This document shows positions 24,601-36,600 of a DNA stretch of 64,000 nucleotides, one piece after another. The notes below the pieces were generated by a model. It was not told the origin of the DNA. It made no database searches and worked only from the letters and a program-made list of their open reading frames with translations. How positions within the stretch are numbered: the first letter of the stretch is position 1; the number at the start of each line of letters is the position of its first letter. Position numbers and translations under genes: made by a program. Source of the DNA: Heterotrichella gracilis (taxonomy: Eukaryota; Sar; Xanthophyceae; Tribonematales; Xanthonemataceae); NCBI GenBank assembly GCA_032358255.1, contig JAULBX010027605.1:150110-214109 (forward strand), written 5' to 3'.

Positions 24601-27600
24601 AATGCGCTCAAATGTGGAGCACCTGGCCAGGGGCTTATCTGGTGGGGGCAGCAGCAGGGGCTGGATGCTCTGCGAGTAGCTGTGCATGAGCAGGTCCACC
24701 ACGTCAGGGGAGACTCCTATTTTGATGTCGGAAAGGGTGACGTGGATGTCGCTGGAGGCGCCCTGGGTGGCGTAGTGCACCGTGGCCTTGCAGGGCTCCA
24801 GCATGGTGCCGCGGATCTCCCGGGGGGCGGAGGCGTCCTGCAGCACCACATGGCGACCAGTCAGCACCGCGCATGGCATAATCATGGCTGGTATCTCCCA
24901 CCTGTCATCTCCCTCGGCGCCACCGCTACTGGCCATGCTGTTTGGAAGTCACATTCAAGGAGTTGATCCGGGGTCACAAGAAATGAATTTTAAAAGTTTG
25001 AAAACTTGATTTTGAATTTAAAGTTCGAGCTTGGATTTTAAAATTCGAACTTGATATTTTACGTTTTAAAATCAAATCAAAATCAATACATGGTTCCAAA
25101 TTTATAAGTCCAAGTATAACTGCATCCTCACCCACAAACCCAACCCACTCCACACCCACCTTGTCCTCCCCGTTCAGCCCCCCATACATCCGCGTCACCG
25201 TCTCCACCCGCAGCCCCTTCACCTCAACCATGGCCTTCTGATTCCCTCCCCCCACATCATACCCCCCCTGCACATCCATGTAGGCTGCCAGCATGCGCAC
25301 AGAGCGGGGCCTATTCCTGACCCCCGAGGGGGTCCCAATGTCGGACGCGGAGGAGTAGGACCTGCGCATTTCCCGGGAATCCAGGGACTCCAGCTCCACG
25401 AATTTCAGCCCCATGCCCACCGCGGCCACCTTGAGGGATAGGCTCCACTGGGAGGCGGTGGCGGAGGCGGTGGAGGATGGGGCGGGGTCGGTGGGGTGCT
25501 CCTTATCGAATGAGATCCGCGAGGTTGCGTCCTGACCCGATGCGGTGCGCGTGGCTTTGCCGGAGGAGGGGCGATAGGAGGATGAAGAGAGGAGGCTGGC
25601 CAGGCCTCGCGAGTTCTTCCTGTGACACGGGAGATGGAGAAGGAACCATGTCAAGCCAAACGCAGATAATACGCAAATTCAGGCTTGACAGCACAAATTA
25701 CCAATCTCAAAAAACTGCATCATAATTAAGAAGCAGCAACACGCACTTATATCGCTGCACATCCTGCAGAAACAACACAGCACTGCACTACGTAGATACA
25801 TTGTGACACTTTGCCATTCAATGCCACAAACGGCACCCCATCGTCCTGTCACATGCACCACCCCCACCGCCCTCCAATGCCCCACCCTCCTTACCTTGAA
25901 TGTTGCTTGCCGCTGGCCCCCTTTGGTCCACCCATGACTGCCAGGTCCGGCCCAGCAATGCGCTCAACATTGTTTTCGGGGTGGGCAAGCAGGCGGGCAC
26001 CTGCGGTGGTGGTGATGGTGGTTGTGGTTGCGGTTGTGTGTATGTTGGTGCGTCCCGCCCATAGGGTGTGCTCAGAATTGTGCACAATTTAAGTTGCAAA
26101 GCATGCTTGAGCTGCAGTGCGTAAGAAGGTTGATTTCTGCAGTTGGGGACTAGCTAGGTATGGGGATTGGGATTTCGTAACATCCTAGATCGGATATTTT
26201 ACTGTTGTTTACCTTGGCAGCACCATGGATGGACAGTGAACCCATGAACCTCCCTTGGTACATAAAAAATTAAAACACCAATTTTGGACCCACCTGGTCC
26301 CAGCTGGATGCACGCAGGCACCACAAAAGGTATTGATATGCGAGTAGGGCTCAAAAGCATTTTACTTGTCATTACCCCTCGCACCATGCATGGGCAGGGT
26401 GCCGCATGACCAGCCCTACCAATACCCTAACCCACTTCCAACCCTTGAGGCAAAACCCTTTAGGGTAAAGCCCAGTACACAATCTGGGGACCCACCTGGT
26501 CCCAGCTGGATGCACGCAGGCAGCGCCTGCGCATACACAATCTTGACATTGACTAGGGTCAGGCTCTTTCCCCCCCCTACCACCACCAGCGGCAGCGCCC
26601 CCCCCACGCTGGCGGGGTCGGGGAAGATGATGCGGTTGCCGCAGCCGTTGTAGATGAAGTCCTGCACGCCTGCGAAGTGGAATGTGGGCTGGGTTTAAGA
26701 CAGCTGCCGAGACCATCATCATCAGCAGAGTGTGGCTAGGGATGGAATAAGGACACAGGGGTTGTGCAGTGCAAAGTCGGAAATACAGCAAAATCCAAAG
26801 TTTGCACCCAGGTTCACAATTAATTTTAAGATCTGGCAGTATGTTTGCTGCACCACCCAAATGAATGGCACGCGCAGTGCACATGCCGCTTCGCGGGCCA
26901 CTCGCATGTGCCACTTCTCTCCTTGACCTTACTTAGGTTTCCTAGGGTTTGCCCTAGGATTTGCTGCACAACCCTACCTGGCTTGTCCGCCAGCAGCCTG
27001 GTACTTGGTGACAGCCACAGGTCATCGCTGGCGTCATGGGGATCAGCTGCAAGGGGAGGAAGGGGATTGAGCAGGGGATAACGGGGTAGGAAGCTACATG
27101 CAGGATGGCACATTTTGGAATGAGTTGAATGAGTAAGCAATGTACTGCCTGTGGCAGGTTTTTTTTTGTTTTCCCTTGTTTGGTCCAAATTTTTATTCGT
27201 CGTTCACCCTGCTGGTAGATCGTTCAACAAGCCAACCATGTAGGACCATTGCTGCCATTGATGCACCATGCAGGCCGACAGTACCACTAGGGTCTCATTA
27301 GCGTTTTTAACAGTGAGAGTGAGTAGGTTTTCCCCCTTACCTCCCAGCCGCACGTCGTGGCTGTCAAAGGGTATCGGATTCGCCGCGGTGAGGGACAGGC
27401 TGGGCACCACAAACTTGAGGCACGCGATGATGAAGGTCATCTCGGCAACAACCGTGGGCTTCTGAAGCCGCACGCTCAGCTCCTGCTTGGCAAAGCCATA
27501 GGCAGAGTACTCCAGCGTGAGCATGGAGGACTTGTGCCCGCTGGAAATGAGGTCCATTTCCGACTCACGGGGGGTGCTGGGGCGGCTGTCCGCCGCCCTG

Positions 27601-30600
27601 AAGTAGGGCAGCACCACCGACACGTGCATGGCGTTGGAGAGGGTCTGCTGGTAGCGAACCCACAGGTCGCCCACTGTGAAGAGGGCGAGGGGGTCTGTCC
27701 TGCCAGTGGCTGCGTCAGTGGCCGTCAGCTCAAGTTGGCACCTGCCGATGGCCACATTCACCTGCACGGCAACAACATATTTGTGAGATTTATTATTAAA
27801 TTCATTATGTATATATTAAATTTATTTTAGTTGCTGATGAAATAATGCCTATGACTGCGTCGGTGGCGGTGAGTTCCAGCTGGCACCTGCCGATGGCCAC
27901 ATTCACCTGCACGGCAACAAAATTTATTATTGTAATTATTTAAATATATTTTTGCTGATGAAAGCTTGACCTGGCACCTGCCGATGGCCACATTCACCTG
28001 CCTACCTTGACTATTGCGATTGTTAATTTTTTTTATTTTTCTGCTGATAAACGCTGGCAGCTGTCAAATAAATTGACAAATAATGGTCAAATTCGCCTAG
28101 GAAAATCCTCAGGTTTGCAAAACCAACGTGATATGATGAAACCCGCCAGGACCAAGGGTTCTGCCTGACACGGGATGTGCAGGCTGACTACCGTGCCGCT
28201 GTATTGCATACAACCAACCAACCAACCTCATCTAAATCGCATTCAAATCCATTTCATCACCTGGATTACCCATTTACTAATTACTATTTACCTGGATGGC
28301 GACCTTATCCTGCTTGACCTCCACGGGCGCAAAGGCCTGGGACACAGAGGTGGTGACGTCATCCGCAAGCTGAGCCAGCCGCTTCTCATAATGCTCAATG
28401 GCTGAGGGGCCCCCCTTTTCCTCCTCTTTTTGCTCCGCGTAATACTCATCCAGCCACACGGCGGCGGCCGGTCGGATCATGGGCTCGGCAAAATTGGACC
28501 CCGCAAATGAGGTGATTTGCTGGTACTCCCGGTCTGAGACGGTGGCCTTGATTGAGGGTACGCTGATGGAGACGTCCATGGAGGGTAGGGTTTGGGTAGG
28601 GTCCAGCAAGGGCCGCTGCCACTCAATGGTCATGCCTGCAGAGGGGCACGAAGGGGGTTTAGGGTTCAGGGTTTAGGGTTGAAGGTTTAGGGTTCTTGTA
28701 GGGCTTTCCTTCACTCGATGGTCATGCCTGGGTGCATTAATTGAGGGGTTTGGGGTTTAGGGTTTGTTTAGGGTTCAGCAAGGGTTTCTGGTACTCAACG
28801 GTCATGCCTGCAGAGGGAACCAAGAAGTCCATGCCATAGTTGCATTGTGCAAGTGCCGCCTGCTGACCCAGGTATGCTTGAACAACAAATTGCTCCAGCC
28901 ATTCACAGTAGGAATATACTCCATGCATGCGCTCAGATGCCACAGGTGTGTTTCAACACCAAGTGCGCCAAAGGCATGTGCTGTAGCGCGATACCCCATG
29001 CATATGCGAGGCGACACCCATGCAGATGTGCTCCAATGCATATGGCCCAGGCACCGGGGTTCGCCCCTGCCACGCACCTTCCCTGTACTCCCGAATCATG
29101 TTCTCCCCTCGCTTCCCATCCATCACCACCACCGCGCTCAGCCCCACAAAGGTCAGCAGGCTGTGGTCCACCACCGCACCCCCCACCCCCCCACCCCCCA
29201 CCACGTTGCTCAGCTTCACCCTCCCCAGGTCCACCTCCACGCTGTCGCGGCTGTGGGAGTGGCGGGGCATGGTAATCACCGGCGCATCCATCTCGATGTC
29301 CATCAGGAGCACAAAGGGCGCCTTTTTGGGGTCTGACTCCGCTGCCTGCTGGTGCTGGTCTGGTTTCAGAGTTGGTTCCTCCCCTGGGGTCTGCGCTGAT
29401 TCCCCTTCCTCCCCTTGCTCGGGGGCGGCCTCGGGCGCCAGGGGGGTTGGCATGAGCTGGAACATGCCGTACAGGTAGGTGAGGTACTCTGACAAGAAGC
29501 GGTAGAGGAAAACCACCTCTAGGGCATTGAGGTCCGCCTTGAGGGTCCAAAAGGGCAGGCCGGTGGGGGTGCGGTCAAATCCCCCGGAATCCGCCGCCGC
29601 GTGGGAGGTGAGCGCCACCTCGATCAGGGATGTCGAGCTGCCCTGGCGCACCCTACACACGTGGCGGTAGGGGTTGTCGTCATCCAGCGCCCCATCCAAT
29701 ATGCTGGCGTTTCCCACCGCGGCGTGGATATCCATGGTGGCAGGGTGGAGCACTGTCCCAAAGACCACATTATCCAAAGAGGCCATGGTGAGGGGGCGCG
29801 CATCTGGGGCCTCGTATCGGAACACCACCTCCAGCTTTTGGACCCTGATACCCAGGTCGAAGAGGGTGCGGTCGGAGCCCCCTGACAGGACGAAATCCGG
29901 CGCATCCACGTCGTCCTGGGGGGGCAAGGGGGGGAAGGATTGGGGGGGAGGGCAGAGGGAGGAGGTGCTCATTGGTGGGAGGGAGTTTGGCAAAAAATGA
30001 AAAACGAAAATAAAAACTGTGCCTTTCAAATAGTGGCGCGGTCGTTTAGAAACTCATGCACATGCACTTGCTGCATGCTAGGTGTAATCCAGGCACATGA
30101 CCTACCAATTCTTTGAACCTTTCCTAAAGAATATGATGTGCAGCCTACATCACGAGGTATGGCCCCCTAGCACACACCCACGCCATCACCAACCCCATGT
30201 TTATATCCTTCCCGCAGGGTTCAGGCGGCCATCACCACTGACTTATCAGTCCATTGCCCCAGCACCCCCCCATCCCACTGCTCACATGCGCCACCACCCA
30301 CCACACCACCACCACCCGCCACCCGCCCCACCCACCTCCGAAGCCATGGACTGCAGCCCCACATCCACCTGCGCCACCGGTGCCTCGGGCTGTGGTGGGT
30401 AGCTCTTCGCCATGTGGAAGCTGATGTCGCTGCCCAGCTGCATGAGGGCAGCCACGGTGGGGCGGTTGCAGAAGAAGTACAGGGTGGTCACCTGGATCAG
30501 AGAAAAGTAGGGGGATTCATCTCTCCAGGAAAAGAGAGGATTTCAACTTGTGATCCTTGAACATGCTGCAACAAGTGGGATCCCATTGGCAAATATTGCA

Positions 30601-33600
30601 CTCCTGATCATGAAAATGATCATATTATTCATTGTGAGAGGCATACGTGTGACAGATACAATCAAATTTTGCACTCCTGATATGAAAATGCTCATATTAT
30701 TCATGTGTCTTTTACGGCGGCAGGCACTTGTCAGCGGCATTGTGAGAGGCAGACATGTGACAGATACAATAATAGGGAGGGATTCCAAGCCGACCACTAG
30801 TCTATGCCACATCATTGTGGCTTCCCTGAGTATCTTGACCAACTTCTTTTGTAACTATATTACCATTACAGGATGTAATTACATAGCAAATAACTATAAT
30901 TACCGTTACAGGATGAAATTACATAAGAAATAAGATATAGTACATGATAAAACATTATATACGACAATAGATGCGTATAAACATGTGAATGCCCATTTTC
31001 CTTCAAGCTTGACGCATCCAGATATGTGGATACCCATTGCTCACCTCGATCTGCATCTGGCTGTCGATGTTGTTGTACTCAGGTGCCGTGGGCCGCCAGG
31101 TCTGGAAGTGCATGGTGAACAGACTAGACGCCTTGAGGCTCTCGAGCTTTTTGGAGGGCCTCCGCCCTGGCGAGCCGCACACCTCCTCGTCCGCATCGTA
31201 AAACATGTCCTCGCCCACCTCCTGAGCATAGGTGTCCTCCGTCTGGGATTTCCCCAGGTAGAAAAAATTGTCGGATTTGGCACCCATGAGGTGGTCCTCC
31301 ACGGCAAATGTGCCCAGTGCTAGCGTGACGCCCATGGTGTCGATGCCGTAGGAGAAGTTGCACTTGCTGCTGCTGGCGCGTATGGCCAGGAGGGTGGTTT
31401 CGCCGTCCACGTTGACCACCGGGGTGGTGGTGGTGGCGGTGGAGGCTGTGGTGGTGGTGGCGGGGGTGGTGGTGGGGGCTGTGGCTGTGGCGGTGGCAGC
31501 GGCTGTAGGTGGTGGGGGTTGTTCGCCGGCGGCGGGTGGGCCTGAGGATGGGTCGTCCTGCAAAGGGAGGGAGGGGTGGGGTGAAGAGGGGGGTGGAGGA
31601 GGCTTCCCCTATCCATATGCGGTAGCACATAACTTTTTTCACACATCCACCTACACCTGACTGTGCAAGTATTTCAAACACAAACAGCTACCCCAACCCA
31701 ATCCCCTACGCAATCATGGCCAACTGCATCCCACCGTCACCCGCAACCACCACCACCGCCGCAGCCGCCACCACCACCACCGCCACTGCCACCCACCTCT
31801 GGCCACCACACCGGCGCCGCGCGTCCGCTGCAGTACACCACAAACTGGTCCAGGCTTGCGCTGATGTCGATCATCACGCTGGGGCCAGGGGGGGCGGGCT
31901 CGGCTGCGGAGAGGGGGTGCAAGGGGTGAGTGGCAGGACCCGAGGCGGGGTGGCATTTGTGTGTGTAAATGTAAAAAAATCCTGGCGGATGGCATGCAAA
32001 TGGCTGCATGGGTTGCGCATGTAAATTGCTGATTAGGTTGCGCATGCAAGTGGCTGACTCGGTTGCGCCCCACCCCCGTGAGCCAGAAAAACCATTACAT
32101 AAAGTGCAGTCAATGAGGTTACACATATACGGACAAATAGATGCATAAAGGAGATTGTTGTCATCTTTCATGAAACAGACGCCACTTGGCTGGCTCACGC
32201 CACACAGGTTGAATGCATGCGAGTCCAACCACCCCCGTGACCCCACATTTGTGCCCCTACCTGCCCCCTTATCCTCTGTGTCAAAATCCGCCAGCGGCTC
32301 ATCCCCAGCCAGCGCAAGCATGTGGTGCTGAGTGGACTGAAGCTCGGACAGCCAATCACTGGCCTGCACACCACAAGTGGTGTGTCAAACCCTACAAACC
32401 TTTGCCACAAGGAACTACATTTTTTGAGGCAAATTTGGGTCTATCAGGTTGATGGGGTTTCTGGGTTTGTGCTGGGGATCAACATTGTCATTTTTCATTT
32501 TTTTCACTTGCATCGCACCCCAGCGTTTTTGTGCATGCGTGGCCTGTGTTGCTGTTACGCCACCCTTCTGGATTCATGACAGCTCCAAACTGCCACTGCC
32601 TCTGATGCCCTACCGCACCTTTCCCATCCTATCATGTCACTCTGCCAAACCAAGCCAATGGCAAGCACCCCAAACCACCACCCCACCCCCTGCACCCACC
32701 ACCCACCTTCTCCTCCGTCTTGAACCTCAGCAGCAGCGACGAGGGGTCGCTGGCCGCCGCCCCCACCTCCACACCCTCCGGCACCACCGCAACCACATTC
32801 TCCACCCCACTGCACTGCTCGGGGGCCAGTGCAAGGATGCGCTTGCCCCTCCACACCTCCTGGCAGGCCAGGGGTTTGTCGGAGGAGCGCTTTTCGAATG
32901 TGTAGAGCGATCCGTTGTGCAGCACCAGCCATCGGCGCTGCCACTGAGCGGAGGCCTTGCCGAGGCCGGACCAGGTGAGGACCCTGCGGGAGGGTTGTGG
33001 GGTGGTGTTAAAGTCAGGGTTTTGTGGCATGGTGTGGGATGAAGGTGGGGGTCAGGAGAGTCAAGATACACTCGACTGAAAGAGGGTTATGAGGGGGCGG
33101 CGCATGGCAGCGGTGTGCGCGGCACCAGCCACCGGCGCTGCCACTGAGCTGAGGTCTTGTCAGGAACTGGCCAGCCCAGACCAGGTGAGGACCCTGGGCA
33201 AGGGTTATGTGGTGGCAGGCGGGAGGTGGAATGCGGTTTGGTGGGATGAGGTTTGGTGTGGAGGGTACATGTTGCAGGTGGCAACCGTGAGGTTATCTGC
33301 GTGCGCCATCACGCTACAAAGGTGGTGCAAGCTCAAACAAGACCAGGCTCCTCAGGGTTCATATAATATTGGACATTCCATAGGTTTGGCTTCCACCCAC
33401 CTCCCATGCCCTGTGCGCTGTGCCTGCTCCACCCACTCCAGCGTCCTCCCCGCCCCATCCTTTGACGCAGGCAGCTCATCAGCCTTAGCAGGAAAGAGCG
33501 CATTCACCGCCCTCAGCATGCGGCCAAGCTTGGCGGGGCTGAAATAAAGTGTGACCGAGGGGATGGTGCCCTGGACCCGCATGGCGGGGTAGTTGGGCTG

Positions 33601-36600
33601 GGGGTAGCGCGCCACCTGGAGCGCATTGCAGAAAAATAATGAAAAATCAAGAAAAAGAATTTAAAATTACTAATAGGCAAATAAAGGCAGGGTAGTCTGG
33701 CTGGGGGTAGCGCGCCACTTGGAGCATACTGCAGGAAAACAATCAATATTAATAAATTAAAAATGCTAGCACGAAGATGTATAAGGAAATAACGGCGGGG
33801 GTTAGCGCGCCACCTGGAGGGGGAGTACGATCAAGAATGAGGGCAGAAAGGACTGATCGCTGCTCTTACAAACTGTAGCCAATGTGCTGAGACAGGGCAG
33901 CATCCCCGGAGCAGAGGTGTGCAGGGAATGCGGGACCAAACTCAACAGGTTTACATGATGAGACAAGACCCCAAGGGTGAATAGGAGGACACACTCAATC
34001 GTTAGAAAAGGCATGGAGATAATGTGTTTTTATCACTCACTCACCTGGAGCGAGGTCTGGATTTTGCATTTGTCGAGCAGGGGCACCACCAATCCCCGCT
34101 GGGATTCCACCGGCTTCTCCTCGGGATCAGGCGCCCCGGTGTCGGTCTCCGGCCATTCAAACTCCCCCTCCACCAGATATGCGCCTATGTCCTGTGCATT
34201 GATGAGCACGCATTCGTAGAGCTGTGCTTGCTCCTTGGGCAGTGTGAGGGGTGTGTGGTTGTCGCTGCGCAGCACAAATCGACCCAGGTCCAAGACCATG
34301 GTGAGGTCGCCTGCAGGGGGGGCGGGGGGGGGGGTTCATGAGAGCAGGAACCCTAGACCCTAGACCCTAGACAGGCATGCACTGAGGTGCAAGGAGTCGA
34401 AGCCAGAACCAACTCATTTGTGCCACAATGGGATATGGTAATGAGGCACATGCGGAACAGTGAGAATCTCACACAGCCTGGGCCGCACTCCAATAAGAAC
34501 CACCTTCCAACCTCTTCCCATCCCCCGCCACTCCCCCCCCCCCTCCACCTTCACCCCTCGCCACCGGTAACCCCACTTTTGGCGTCCCCACAGCCTGAGT
34601 GGTACCATCACTCAAAACTGTGTTATCCTGCAAACCTCCCCCCACCCCCCTCCCCACACATCCCCACCACTCACCCTCCCCCTCGCCCTCCCCCCTTGGC
34701 ACCGGCACCGCCACCTTGGGCGCCTCCAGGTCCAGGTGGAGCACCAGCACGGGCCGCTCGTTGAGGGCTGCAGCAAGGCGGGCGGCGGCGGCGGACTGCG
34801 CGCGGCGCACCTGGGCAGCGGCGCTCAGGCGGAGGGCGCCCAGGTCTACCGCCTGTGTTGGGGAGGGAGGGTATGTTAAGTGGTTTGGGGATCAGTTTCA
34901 GAGGGCAAGGGTGGGCAAACTGGGTTTGTTGGGATCACCAGTTTGCAAGTTGGTGTAGATAGATGAGCAAACAAAGTGCAAGGTGTTTGTCAATAACAGA
35001 GGGCGCCTAGATTTACAGCCTGCAGGGTAGTGGGGGGGACATGTGTGTGAGGGTCTAGGTAGGGTAAAGGAGCAGGGGGTGTAACCGAAAGTAGGGGTAA
35101 GCAGGCAAACATTTCGTGGGGCATCCATCATCTCTCAGTTGCCTGCATGCAGTTTCCTGATTGGAAATTGGTGCATTGCCACGGCTCCATTCCAATCGCA
35201 GGGGTACACCAAAAGAAGCCCACCCCCACCCACCACCACATACTTGCCCCACCCATCCCACCCACCCACACCCGCACCTGCTCGCTCTTGAAGAAGTCCC
35301 CTGTATCCTCCAGCGCCTTGGCCGCATATGTGACGTAGGAGGGGGCCAGGTGCATGGACACTAGCGCATCCGCTGACCCATCTTGGGGCTGGGCGGTGTA
35401 TGTGACGTGCAGGGCGCGGGTGGGGGCCTGGGCGGCTGCGGGGTGGTGGGGGGAGTGGGGGGTGAGAGGGAGGAGTGGGGGGTGGGGGCCAGCCTAGCAA
35501 GGGGTGTAGCAAAGCAGGGGGTGGCGTCATGACGGTACCATTATTATATAATAATGGATAGTTTTCAGAAGTGCAGGATATTGCCATGTGCTATAGATTC
35601 CATATTGCCTGACCCTACATAAAACCCTACGCCGCGCTGAAAAACCCTCACCTGCTGCAGCCAGGTCAGCGCTCGACGCGCCCTTGATTCCCCCCCCTGT
35701 GCGAATGACCTGCTTCCCCCCTGCGTTCACCCCCATTGCCGCCACTCCAAACACCACCTTGGTGGTGCTAGGGTACAGCTCTAGGGTGTTGGACAGGCCC
35801 TCCATGCCCGCGCGCAGGATCTCCACTCCGCTGCCATCCTCCAGCGCCAGGCTGGCGGAGCCGATGCTGGCCGTCACCTTCATGCGCAGGCTGTAGGGAG
35901 TCTCGGTGCCTGCAACGGGGAGGACCCAGGGTTGCTGAAACGTGCAAAGGGAAGTTGAAGCTTTGGTGCCGTGCAAGAGAACATTGGTGTTTTGGTCCTT
36001 GCAGGGAAGAACCAGGGGTTCTGAACAGCACCAGGGGAGGCGGAGTTATGAAATACAAAACTTACCAAAATAATGAACTCTTCACAGAGTAATGAAAATT
36101 ATGTTATATTCGGGCCAACATATAACTTCTAATATATAGTGGGGCAGTGCCGCTGCCCTTGAGTCACCCTGAGACCAGCTCCCTTGGTGTGAAGGGGGGC
36201 AGGGGAGGGTACAATTGCCCACCCCGCCCTCTAAACCTCCTGCTGCTGTATCACACACCATGCAAAACCCAACACCAAACCCTATCAAAAGCCTTACCCC
36301 CCCACACACACACGCACCTATCTGCATCTCCTGCTGCTGCTGCGCCACCAGATCCACCAGCTGTCGGTACTCATCACCACTCAAGTCCCCGCGCATGTCA
36401 CCACCAGCAGCACCAGCACCACCACCCTCTGCGCCACCACCACCACCGCCACCAGCACCCGCCTCCTGTTTTTCTCCCTTGAGCCAGCCGAACCAGGAGC
36501 GGCCAGCGGTGTCCTTGGCTGCAGCTGCGGCTGCGGCTGCGCCCTGGCGCTTCTGGGCCTCAACCTGCGCGGTGGGGGGGCTTCAGTGGGTGGGGACAGG

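Larger units (their letters stand above)
25160..32363 (-). other. VPS13: VPS13 exons 16-26: middle bridge region
   Basis: Exons: 32,261-32,363; 31,797-31,903; 31,045-31,557; 30,336-30,491; 29,078-29,915 (longest, 838 bp); 28,292-28,635; 27,341-27,761; 26,978-27,046; 26,496-26,669; 25,895-26,000; 25,160-25,619 (about residues 998-2,094). Seen: PSVMIDISASLDQFVVYCS, a long Thr/Ala-Pro low-complexity run in exon 18, VTTLYFFCNRPTVAALMQL, LEVVFLYRFLSEYLTYLYG (typical VPS13), DAPVITMPRHSHSRDSVEVD with LGRVKLSN (the common VPS13 'P-V-I-x-x-P' strand), and PLALFTVGDLWVRYQQTL. Exon 20 includes a Glu/Gln-rich linker. The junction to the next exon is the one point I could not resolve. Confidence 0.85.

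Noticed and set aside
28933-29550. Long ORFs in other frames of VPS13 exon 20
   Set aside because: They are shadow frames of the 838-bp exon; the VPS13 frame has family motifs and phase-consistent splicing.
33117-33192. Second PH domain upstream of exon 15
   Set aside because: It is a partial duplicate of the genuine exon edge and encodes only the W-x-R-R-W piece.
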